A stretch of 5,412 nucleotides of DNA from an uncultured Candidatus Competibacteraceae bacterium (GTDB lineage Bacteria > Pseudomonadota > Gammaproteobacteria > Competibacterales > Competibacteraceae), in NCBI GenBank assembly GCA_937872125.1, contig CALMNY010000520.1, positions 1 to 5,412 on the forward strand, given 5' to 3'. Every line of letters starts with the position of its first letter. The stretch's first letter is position 1. The notes beneath the pieces were generated by a model that ran no database searches, was not told where the DNA came from, and saw only the letters and a list, made by a program, of their open reading frames with translations. A program made the position numbers and the translations under genes. Positions 1 to 4,801 of the stretch are shown one piece after another.

Positions 1-382
1 TTCCCAGGACGTCCACTAATTTGGTCTGGTCGGCGATGCAAACGAATAATTCGCTGGCGGCGGCGATAATCTTCTCGCGGGTCAGCGCCCCGCCGCCGCC
101 CTTAATCATTTGCAGGTAGCGGTTCACTTCGTCAGCGCCATCCACATACAACGGCAATGGCCCGGCGGCGTTCAAATCCAGCACCGGAATCCGGTGTGCT
201 TTCAACCGTTGCGTGGTCGCCTCGGAACTCGACACCACCCCGTCCAGGCGGTGTTTGATCCGGGCCAGGGCGTCAATAAAATAACTGACCGTCGAACCGG
301 TGCCGACGCCCACAACCATATTATCCTCAACGTATTCCAACGCCGCTTCGGCAGCGCGCTGTTTCATGTCATCAGTGGACAT
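1..382 (-). CDS. rpiA: Ribose-5-phosphate isomerase A, N-terminal part (cut by window edge)
   Basis: This cytoplasmic enzyme interconverts ribose 5-phosphate and ribulose 5-phosphate in the non-oxidative pentose phosphate pathway. Only the first 127 residues are in the window; the family is usually about 220 residues long. Visible motifs are the phosphate-binding GVGTGST loop (residues 25-31), VSSSEATT (50-57), the DGADE motif (81-85) and [11 protein letters not shown] (94-104). Asp81, Asp84, Lys94 and the catalytic base Glu103 fall at the same numbers as in the E. coli enzyme. The ATG at 382 is chosen over an in-frame ATG at 367 because an AGGGGAG Shine-Dalgarno lies 8 nt before it. The gene follows fau on the same strand after 71 bp with no visible terminator, so the two may be co-transcribed. 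In E. coli serA lies between them; it is absent here. Confidence 0.97.
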   Translation of the reverse strand, partial: MSTDDMKQRAAEAALEYVEDNMVVGVGTGSTVSYFIDALARIKHRLDGVVSSSEATTQRLKAHRIPVLDLNAAGPLPLYVDGADEVNRYLQMIKGGGGALTREKIIAAASELFVCIADQTKLVDVLG

Positions 383-390
383 GGACCGTT

Positions 391-397
391 CTCCCCT
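391..397 (-). promoter_or_regulatory. Ribosome binding site of rpiA
   Basis: On the minus strand this reads AGGGGAG, with an 8-nt gap to the ATG at 382. It is a near-ideal Shine-Dalgarno and decides the rpiA start against the downstream in-frame ATG at 367. Confidence 0.85.
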
Positions 398-428
398 GAA
401 TTTCAATCAACTGGAAAAAGAGTTAAAC

Positions 429-453
429 CGCCAAGATCGCCAAGATCGCCAAG
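429..453. repeat. Short tandem repeat, 9-bp unit, about 2.8 copies
   Basis: The plus strand reads CGCCAAGAT twice, followed by CGCCAAG, with perfect units. The repeat starts directly after the fau stop codon (454-456) and occupies about a third of the fau-rpiA gap. It lies outside both coding regions and does not touch the rpiA ribosome binding site. Short direct repeats built on a CGCCAAG core are known between genes of various bacteria; their role is unclear. A copy on the fau-rpiA transcript would not form a strong hairpin by itself, because the units are direct and not inverted. Confidence 0.8.
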
Positions 454-1050
454 TCATTCACCAGAAAACCGGCGCAACGCTGCTTCCGTAACCGCTGCAT
501 CCAGCGGCACATCCCAGGCGTGCCGAACCAATGCCGCGACATGCTGGAACTCGTAGCCCAGACCCAGCAGCACGGGGCGGTGGCCACGATAGCCCGGATC
601 GCGCAGGAACGCGAAGGTGCGGTCGTAAAACCCTCCGCCCATGCCGAGGCGAGTCCCCGTCGGGTCGAAAGTCACCAGCGGCGTTAACACCAGATCCAAT
701 CGGGAGGGTTCCAGCCATGTTTCTGGCGCGACTGCTGGTTCAGGGATATTGAAGCGATTGCGGCGCATCGGCGTTCCGGGCGAGTACGGCGCGAAGTGGA
801 GCGCGCACGCACGGTCCAGCACCGGTAGATAAACCGACCGACCCGTGATCCAGGCGCGCTCCAGCAGCGGGGCCGGGTCCAGTTCACCGTCACAGGCCCA
901 ATAACCCGCCACCCGAACTGCGCTGATCCATTCCGGCCAGTCTTCGAGCCGGGAGGCGACGGCCAGTGCGGCCTGGCGTTGCATAGCAGGGGAAAGAGCG
1001 CGGCGCCGTTCACGCAGCCGCTGGCGCAGTGCGCGCGGGTCGTCGGTCAT
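454..1050 (-). CDS. fau: 5-formyltetrahydrofolate cyclo-ligase (MTHFS)
   Basis: Also called ygfA. The enzyme uses ATP to convert 5-formyl-THF to 5,10-methenyl-THF, returning a stored folate to one-carbon metabolism in the cytoplasm. The 198-residue product is close to the family length of about 180-200. Visible features are an Arg-rich N-terminal helix ending RRRALSP (15-21), DGELD (54-58), VYLPVL (73-78), NRFNIPEP (98-105), the core TPLVTFDPTGTRLGMGGGFYDRT (123-145) and the C-terminal DVPLDAAVTE (180-189). The start at 1050 fits the family N-terminus. The reading frame stays open to an ATG at 1215, but that would run through the terminator and into the 6S RNA. No Shine-Dalgarno is visible before 1050; the leader is U-rich. 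Lying downstream of ssrS, as in E. coli, it is probably expressed by read-through of the 6S terminator, which is inference. Confidence 0.96.
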   Translation of the reverse strand: MTDDPRALRQRLRERRRALSPAMQRQAALAVASRLEDWPEWISAVRVAGYWACDGELDPAPLLERAWITGRSVYLPVLDRACALHFAPYSPGTPMRRNRFNIPEPAVAPETWLEPSRLDLVLTPLVTFDPTGTRLGMGGGFYDRTFAFLRDPGYRGHRPVLLGLGYEFQHVAALVRHAWDVPLDAAVTEAALRRFSGE

Positions 1051-1064
1051 GGGATGCGAAGCAG

Positions 1065-1093
1065 AAAAACAAAGGCGACGCCGTAGCGTCGCC
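1065..1093 (-). terminator. Intrinsic terminator behind the 6S RNA gene
   Basis: Read on the minus strand, a perfect 8-bp stem GGCGACGC/GCGTCGCC (1093-1074) encloses the loop TACG. The loop is closed by C-G, so the RNA has the extra-stable cUACGg tetraloop. The tract TTTGTTTTT (1073-1065) follows directly. This is a textbook rho-independent terminator. It ends 14 nt before the fau start codon and so separates 6S RNA from fau, presumably with partial read-through. Confidence 0.88.
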
Positions 1094-1106
1094 AGAGTTG
1101 CAAGAG

Positions 1107-1306
1107 GAGGGCGCTCTCCGCCTGTGCCGTTTTGGGCTGTTACCCTTGAACCGTGAGGTTCAAGTGGGGGAACAGAGCGGCGTATCAGGCTTTCCGCCGC
1201 GCGGCGGACCTGCACACTTACGCCGACAACCGCCCACCCTGGGTCAGATTAATTAGGATCAAGGGGTTACCCAACCCACTACTCGAACACTGCAGGGAGC
1301 GCCCGA
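1107..1306 (-). ncRNA. ssrS: 6S RNA
   Basis: 6S RNA binds the housekeeping sigma70-RNA polymerase holoenzyme by mimicking an open promoter and lowers transcription in stationary phase. It is recognised here by position and structure. It lies between zapA and fau on their strand, as in E. coli. The ends form an 8-bp closing helix: GGGCGCTC (1304-1297) with GAGCGCCC (1116-1109). The 3' side of the central bubble holds the hairpin CTTGAACC-TCAC-GGTTCAAG (1164-1145), followed by GGGTAACAGCC, close to E. coli GGGTTACAGCC. An apical arm is formed by GGCGTA/TACGCC and a GC-rich hairpin over the palindrome at 1194-1207. GTGTTCG near 1290-1284 matches E. coli ATGTTCG. Ends are estimated from the closing helix to within several bases. 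The gene would be about 196-200 nt, slightly longer than E. coli's roughly 184. Confidence 0.92.
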
Positions 1307-1329
1307 ACTAAAAACCAATCCTGGAGCCT

Positions 1330-1335
1330 ATTATA
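1330..1335 (-). promoter_or_regulatory. Probable -10 element of the 6S RNA promoter
   Basis: The minus strand reads a consensus TATAAT (1335-1330). It overlaps the zapA stop codon (TAA, 1333-1331) and lies 26 nt before the 6S closing helix. A start near 1323 would give a short 5' leader, as expected for a 6S precursor that is trimmed. No good -35 box is found at 16-19 bp spacing, so the assignment rests on the perfect -10 and the position. Confidence 0.6.
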
Positions 1336-1648
1336 ACTCCGTTGCCGCGGCCTGGCTGAGGGCTCCATCAACTTTTTGCAATAAATCTCGCATACGGTGG
1401 TTCAGCAGCACATCCATTTCAGCCGCCTGGCGTTGCTGCCGCAGCAATTCGTGGCTGAGATTGAGCGCGGCCATCATGGCGACCGATTCCAGAGCCAAAG
1501 ACTTGCTGCTGCGATCACGAATCTCCCGCATCTTCCGGTCAAGATAGTGGGCCGCTTCCAGCAATTCCTCCCGCTCAGCGGGTGAACAGGCGAAGCGGTA
1601 GTCGTTGCCGGCCAGGTGCACGGCTACACTGATGGTCTGCTGGCTCAC
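1331..1648 (-). CDS. zapA: Cell division protein ZapA
   Basis: ZapA binds FtsZ filaments at mid-cell and cross-links them, stabilising the Z ring. The product has 105 residues (E. coli 109). An N-terminal globular part (residues 1-45, with VAVHLAGNDYRFACSPAEREELLEAAHYLDRKM) is followed by a long helical, coiled-coil part from about 50. The segment MMAALNLSHELLRQ (58-71) is the family signature and aligns with FIAALNISYELAQE of E. coli. The start is GTG, supported by a G-rich Shine-Dalgarno (GGGG, 1660-1657) 8 nt upstream and by the family N-terminus. The gene begins 5 bp after the stop codon of the upstream coiled-coil gene, so the two form an operon. The 6S RNA gene follows directly. Confidence 0.95.
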   Translation of the reverse strand: MSQQTISVAVHLAGNDYRFACSPAEREELLEAAHYLDRKMREIRDRSSKSLALESVAMMAALNLSHELLRQQRQAAEMDVLLNHRMRDLLQKVDGALSQAAATEL

Positions 1649-1653
1649 GAGGT

Positions 1654-1932
1654 TTACCCCAGTCCTTTCAACCGCACGATCATCGCATCAATGCGGGCGC
1701 GCAGTTGGTCGTTTTTTTCACGCAGGGCGTCGCGTTCGCTGTGCAGCGCGGTCATATCCTCGCGCAAGGACCGGTTTTCCTGCGCCAGGCGCTCGCACCA
1801 CTCAGCCAGTTGTTCGACCCGCTCGGCCAGAATCGCCAGATGGGTTTCGACCGTCTCCACCGCCTCGGGCAGCGGGGCGCCATCATCCTCCGCAGCCAGC
1901 GGTTCGTTTTCAATAAAGTGATTATTTTCCAT
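1654..1932 (-). CDS. Small coiled-coil protein, TIGR02449-like (ZapB-like)
   Basis: A 92-residue acidic protein made almost wholly of one predicted coiled coil (about residues 30-90, heptad pattern in LAILAERVEQLAEWCERLAQ and onward). It ends in ARIDAMIVRLKGLG, typical of the small TIGR02449 proteins encoded just upstream of zapA in many gammaproteobacteria. Family members are usually shorter (about 65-70 residues); the first 28 residues here are an acidic, low-complexity extension. The function is not established. Tight coupling to zapA (5 bp gap) and similarity in build to ZapB suggest a role at the FtsZ ring, which is inference. No Shine-Dalgarno precedes the ATG at 1932, and the promoter lies so close that the mRNA may be leaderless. 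A GTG at codon 25 is an alternative start that would give the usual family length, but it too has a poorly placed ribosome site. Confidence 0.85.
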   Translation of the reverse strand: MENNHFIENEPLAAEDDGAPLPEAVETVETHLAILAERVEQLAEWCERLAQENRSLREDMTALHSERDALREKNDQLRARIDAMIVRLKGLG

Positions 1933-1939
1933 GGCGATT

Positions 1940-1969
1940 ACTATAGAGCGGCGCTTCCGATTCGGTCAA
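1940..1969 (-). promoter_or_regulatory. Sigma70-type promoter of the coiled-coil gene and zapA
   Basis: On the minus strand TTGACC (1969-1964, 5 of 6 to the -35 consensus) and TATAGT (1945-1940, 5 of 6 to the -10) are separated by 18 bp. Transcription should start about 7-8 nt after the -10 box, at 1933-1932, which is the first base of the ATG or the one before it. Confidence 0.72.
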
Positions 1970-2054
1970 TTTCAATCGTTGTACTCCCGCCAAAATTTCG
2001 GAGTTCAGGCGTGGGATGTTACGATGATTGAATCTGACACCGCTCCTCAGCGCT

Positions 2055-2058
2055 GGAG
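2055..2058 (+). promoter_or_regulatory. Ribosome binding site of ygfB
   Basis: GGAG lies 8 nt before the ATG at 2067. It selects this start over an in-frame TTG at 2028, which has no comparable site and would add 13 residues unlike the family. Confidence 0.7.
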
Positions 2059-2066
2059 TCCATCAC

Positions 2067-2618
2067 ATGTCCGCCGCCCATGTCCCCCTGTTCGAACGCC
2101 TGACCCGCCTGCTCGATCCGCTCGATCCGGCGGAGCTGCATGGCTTGCTATGCGGTCTCCTCTGCGCCAATCCCGCGCTTGACCGCGACCGCTGGCTGGC
2201 CGTGGCGCGCGAGGAACTGGTTGAGGGCGCCGAACTGACCGAACCGGTTTGCGACCTCCTTGCCAAACTGCTGGAGTTTGGCGCTGCCCAACTGAACGCC
2301 GATGACGGCTCCGTGACCCCCCTGTTGCCCGACGATGACGCGCCCTTGAATCAGCGAGCCGATGCGCTGGGCGCCTGGTGCCAGGGTTTGCTGTATGGGC
2401 TGGGGTTGGGTCAGGCGGACCGGGATGGCGCGCTGTCTGCGGACAGCCGGGAATTTCTGCGCGATGCGACCGAGATCGCTCAGATCGGTTTTGAGACCGA
2501 CGAGAGTAGCGAAGCCGATGAAACCGCCTATGCCGAAGTGGTCGAATACCTGCGGGTCGGGTTGCTGATGATCCTGGAGGATCTGCGCCACGCCGCCGCC
2601 CCACGCCGCCTGCACTGA
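2067..2618 (+). CDS. ygfB: UPF0149 family protein YgfB
   Basis: A 183-residue protein of the YecA/YgfB (UPF0149) family; E. coli YgfB has 192. It shows the all-helical family pattern: LDPAELHGLLCGLLC (19-33, E. coli LTPAEMHGLISGMIC), the conserved LPDDDAPLNQRADALGAW (87-104) and GLLYGLG (107-113), and the C-terminal helix AEVVEYLRVGLLMILEDL (156-173). No signal peptide or membrane segment is seen, so it is probably cytoplasmic. The biochemical role is not settled. In Pseudomonas aeruginosa YgfB has been reported to affect beta-lactam resistance by repressing a cell-wall amidase gene; whether that applies here is unknown. It is the first gene of the plus-strand unit and pepP follows after 14 bp, as in E. 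coli. The promoter in the 134-bp divergent gap is not clear. Confidence 0.93.
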   Translation: MSAAHVPLFERLTRLLDPLDPAELHGLLCGLLCANPALDRDRWLAVAREELVEGAELTEPVCDLLAKLLEFGAAQLNADDGSVTPLLPDDDAPLNQRADALGAWCQGLLYGLGLGQADRDGALSADSREFLRDATEIAQIGFETDESSEADETAYAEVVEYLRVGLLMILEDLRHAAAPRRLH

Positions 2619-2632
2619 ACCGGAATCTACTG

Positions 2633-4000
2633 ATGTTCGCTCGCGCTATTCCCGCTGCCGTGTTTGCCCGTCGCCGCCGCGCCCTGCTGGCGCGCATGGG
2701 GCCGGGTTCCATCGCCCTGCTGCCTGCTGCCTCCGAGACACCGCGTAACCGCGACGTTCATCACCCGTTTCGCCAGGACAGCGATTTTTACTACCTGACC
2801 GGCTTTCCCGAACCCGAAGCCATCGCCGTACTCGCGCCGGGTGGTGAACACGAATTCCTGCTGTTCTGCCGCGAGCGCGACCCGCACATGGAAATCTGGC
2901 ATGGTCGCCGCGCTGGCCCGAAGGGCGCGATGGAGCGTTACGGGGTGGATAACGCCCATCCCATCGCCGAGATCGACAAACTGTTGCCGCCGTTGCTGGA
3001 AAACCGCGAGCGGGTGTTTTACGCCATCGGCTACAACCCCGAGTTCGACCGGCGGATGATGGGCTGGCTCAACCAGGTGCGCGGCAAGACCCGAACCGGA
3101 GTACGCGCGCCCGCTCTGTTCGTTGCCCTGGAGCACCTGCTGCACGCCATGCGGTTGCGCAAGGAGCCGGAGGAAATCGCGGTGATGCGCGAATCCGCCC
3201 GGATCGCCGCCGAGGCGCATCAACGGGCGATGCGCGCCTGCCGGCCAGGGAGGATGGAATACGAACTCGAAGCGGAAATCCTGTACACGTTTATTCGCCA
3301 CGGAGCCGGCTGGGCCTACCCGTCCATCGTCGGCGGCGGCGACAACAGTTGCATCCTGCACTACACCGAGAACAACGCTCCATTGCGCGATGGCGACATC
3401 GTGCTGATTGACGCCGGTGCGGAACTGGATGGCTACGCTTCGGACATCACCCGCAGTTTTCCGGTCAACGGCCGTTTCTCTGGCGAGCAACGCGCCATTT
3501 ACGAGCTGGTGCTGGCCGCCCAGAAAGCGGCGATTGACCAGGTTCGCCCCGGTCGCCACTTCAACGAACCGCATGACGCGGCGGTGCGGACGCTGACCGA
3601 AGGGCTGGCGGCGCTCGGTTTGCTGCAGGGCGACGTGGAGGAACTGATCAAAGCGGAACAGCACAAACCGTTTTACATGCACCGCACCGGCCACTGGCTG
3701 GGCATGGACGTGCATGACGTGGGCGATTACAAAACCGGTGAGGACTGGCGGATCTTTGAACCCGGCATGGTGACCACCATCGAACCCGGTTTGTATATTC
3801 CCGCCGGCGGCAAGATTCTGGACGCCCATTGGGCGCGGCTGGGGGTTCATCTGGAAACCGAACTGGATGAACGCTGGCAGCGGATCGGCATCCGTATCGA
3901 AGACGATGTGCTGGTTACGGATGACGGCCATGAGATATTGACTGCCGCCGCCCCTAAAGAAGTTGACGAGATCGAGGCGCTGATGCGGGAAAGACGGTGA
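2633..4000 (+). CDS. pepP: Xaa-Pro aminopeptidase (aminopeptidase P)
   Basis: A dimetal (Mn) peptidase of family M24B that removes an N-terminal residue next to proline. The 455-residue product is slightly longer than E. coli PepP (441). The N-terminal domain covers about residues 5-140 (YPYRQNSDF-like HHPFRQDSDFYYLTGFPEPEA at 43-63). The pita-bread catalytic domain begins near 175. All five metal ligands are visible: Asp260 (VLIDAG), Asp271 (SDITRSFP), His354 (TGHWLG), Glu384 (TIEPGLY) and Glu423 (IRIEDD). His243 (ILHYTEN) and His361 (DVHDVG) are also kept. The extra length lies mainly between LYIP and GIGIRIED-type sequence, where residues 396-410 look like a degenerate copy of 411-425. Start at 2633 follows a weak GGA site 8 nt upstream and lies 14 bp after ygfB, suggesting co-transcription and perhaps translational coupling. 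Confidence 0.97.
   Translation: MFARAIPAAVFARRRRALLARMGPGSIALLPAASETPRNRDVHHPFRQDSDFYYLTGFPEPEAIAVLAPGGEHEFLLFCRERDPHMEIWHGRRAGPKGAMERYGVDNAHPIAEIDKLLPPLLENRERVFYAIGYNPEFDRRMMGWLNQVRGKTRTGVRAPALFVALEHLLHAMRLRKEPEEIAVMRESARIAAEAHQRAMRACRPGRMEYELEAEILYTFIRHGAGWAYPSIVGGGDNSCILHYTENNAPLRDGDIVLIDAGAELDGYASDITRSFPVNGRFSGEQRAIYELVLAAQKAAIDQVRPGRHFNEPHDAAVRTLTEGLAALGLLQGDVEELIKAEQHKPFYMHRTGHWLGMDVHDVGDYKTGEDWRIFEPGMVTTIEPGLYIPAGGKILDAHWARLGVHLETELDERWQRIGIRIEDDVLVTDDGHEILTAAAPKEVDEIEALMRERR
3818..3907 (+). repeat. Degenerate 45-bp tandem duplication inside pepP
   Basis: Codons 396-410 (LDAHWARLGVHLETE) and 411-425 (LDERWQRIGIRIEDD) are directly adjacent, equal in length and align without gaps. Six of 15 residues are identical (L, D, W, R, G, E) and several others are conservative. 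By hand count 27 of 45 bases match. The second copy carries metal ligand Glu423; the first has Glu408 in the equivalent place. E. coli PepP has only one such segment and is about 17 residues shorter here. A chance resemblance cannot be excluded. Confidence 0.5.
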
Positions 4001-4036
4001 AGAGTCTGTTTTTCATGAGCTTATCGAGAAGCGGGC

Positions 4037-4040
4037 AGGA
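4037..4040 (+). promoter_or_regulatory. Ribosome binding site of the ABC ATPase gene
   Basis: AGGA lies 8 nt before a GTG at 4049. Upstream the frame is closed by a stop at 4016-4018 with no ATG between, so GTG is the start. Confidence 0.7.
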
Positions 4041-4048
4041 CAGCGCCG

Positions 4049-4801
4049 GTGACTGAATCGTTCGCGATCCAGGTCCAGGACCTCAGCAAATACTACGGTC
4101 CGGTGCACGCTGTGGACGGCGTCAGTTTCAGCATCGTCCGGAGCGCCACCTGCGCCCTGCTGGGCGGCAACGGCGCTGGCAAGACCACGACGATCGCCAT
4201 GTTGCTGGGCCTGCTGCTGCCAACCCACGGCCAGATTCGCATTCTGGGCGAGGAGGTACCGCGCCATCGCCAGCGAGTACTGCCGCGCATGAACTTTTCT
4301 TCACCTTACGTAGACCTGCCGCAGCGGCTGACCGTCGCGGAAAACCTGACGGTCTACGCCCGGCTGTACGGGGTGCGCCGGGTGCGGGAGCGGCTGGCGA
4401 CGCTGGGGCGGGATCTGGACATTGACGCCTTTTTTCAGCGTCCCTACGGCAGCCTGTCCGCGGGCCAGAAAACCCGCGTGGCGCTGGCCAAGGCGCTGTT
4501 GAACGAACCGGAAATCCTGCTGCTGGACGAACCGACCGCCTCGCTCGATCCCGACACCGCCGACCGGATGCGCCGCATTCTGACCGACTATCAGCAACAA
4601 AGCGGCGCGACCCTGCTGCTGGCTTCACACAACATGAGCGAAGTCGAGCGACTGTGCGACCAGGTCATCATGCTGCGGGCAGGCCGCGTCGTCGCCACCG
4701 GCGCCCCGCGTGAGCTGATTCACCGCTATGGTCGCAAAGACATGGAGGAAGTCTTCCTCGACATCGCCCGTGGCATCCAAAGCGGTGAGGTAGTGGAATG
4801 A
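4049..4801 (+). CDS. ABC transporter ATP-binding protein (ABC-2 type exporter)
   Basis: A 250-residue nucleotide-binding subunit expected to drive the permease encoded next to it, at the inner face of the cytoplasmic membrane. Motifs in order: aromatic stacking Tyr15/Tyr16 (LSKYYGPV), Walker A GGNGAGKTT (39-47), signature LSAGQ (136-140, Ala in place of the usual Gly), Walker B ILLLDEP (156-162) with catalytic Glu161, D-loop SLDP (165-168) and switch His194 (SHNMSE). The usual Q-loop glutamine is missing; the region reads MNFSSPYVDLP (81-91). The C-terminus GRKDMEEVFLDIARG (228-242) is typical of ABC-2 ATPases. Substrate cannot be told from the sequence. The GTG start has a good Shine-Dalgarno. 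It lies 48 bp after pepP with no convincing terminator, and overlaps the permease gene by 4 bp (ATGA). Confidence 0.95.
   Translation: MTESFAIQVQDLSKYYGPVHAVDGVSFSIVRSATCALLGGNGAGKTTTIAMLLGLLLPTHGQIRILGEEVPRHRQRVLPRMNFSSPYVDLPQRLTVAENLTVYARLYGVRRVRERLATLGRDLDIDAFFQRPYGSLSAGQKTRVALAKALLNEPEILLLDEPTASLDPDTADRMRRILTDYQQQSGATLLLASHNMSEVERLCDQVIMLRAGRVVATGAPRELIHRYGRKDMEEVFLDIARGIQSGEVVE

Noticed and set aside
110..556. Plus-strand open frames across rpiA and the end of fau
   Set aside because: They are antisense to rpiA and fau, which carry all their conserved motifs on the minus strand.
1194..1207. The 14-bp perfect palindrome CCGCCGCGCGGCGG as a protein binding site
   Set aside because: It is explained as the apical hairpin of the 6S RNA.
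1051..1215. An extended N-terminus of fau starting at the ATG at 1215
   Set aside because: It would translate the 6S RNA 3' half and the terminator hairpin. The family N-terminus begins at the ATG at 1050.
1997..2025. A possible ygfB promoter with TACGAT (2020-2025) as -10 and TTCGGA (1997-2002) as -35
   Set aside because: Spacing is 17 bp but the -35 matches the consensus poorly. A ygfB promoter is expected in this gap, yet this pair is too weak to call.
2047..2712. A 221-codon minus-strand open frame opposite ygfB
   Set aside because: Arg/Ala/Pro-rich composition of a GC-rich shadow frame. ygfB on the plus strand matches its family along its whole length.
2627..3931. A 434-codon open frame on the minus strand across pepP
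   Set aside because: It is the antisense shadow of a clearly functional pepP in GC-rich DNA. The translation shows no family motif and is rich in Gln/His/Val as expected from reverse-strand reading.
4016..4034. A possible hairpin (GCTT...AAGC) as terminator between pepP and the ABC ATPase
   Set aside because: The stem is only 4-5 bp and AT-rich, and no T tract follows it on the plus strand.
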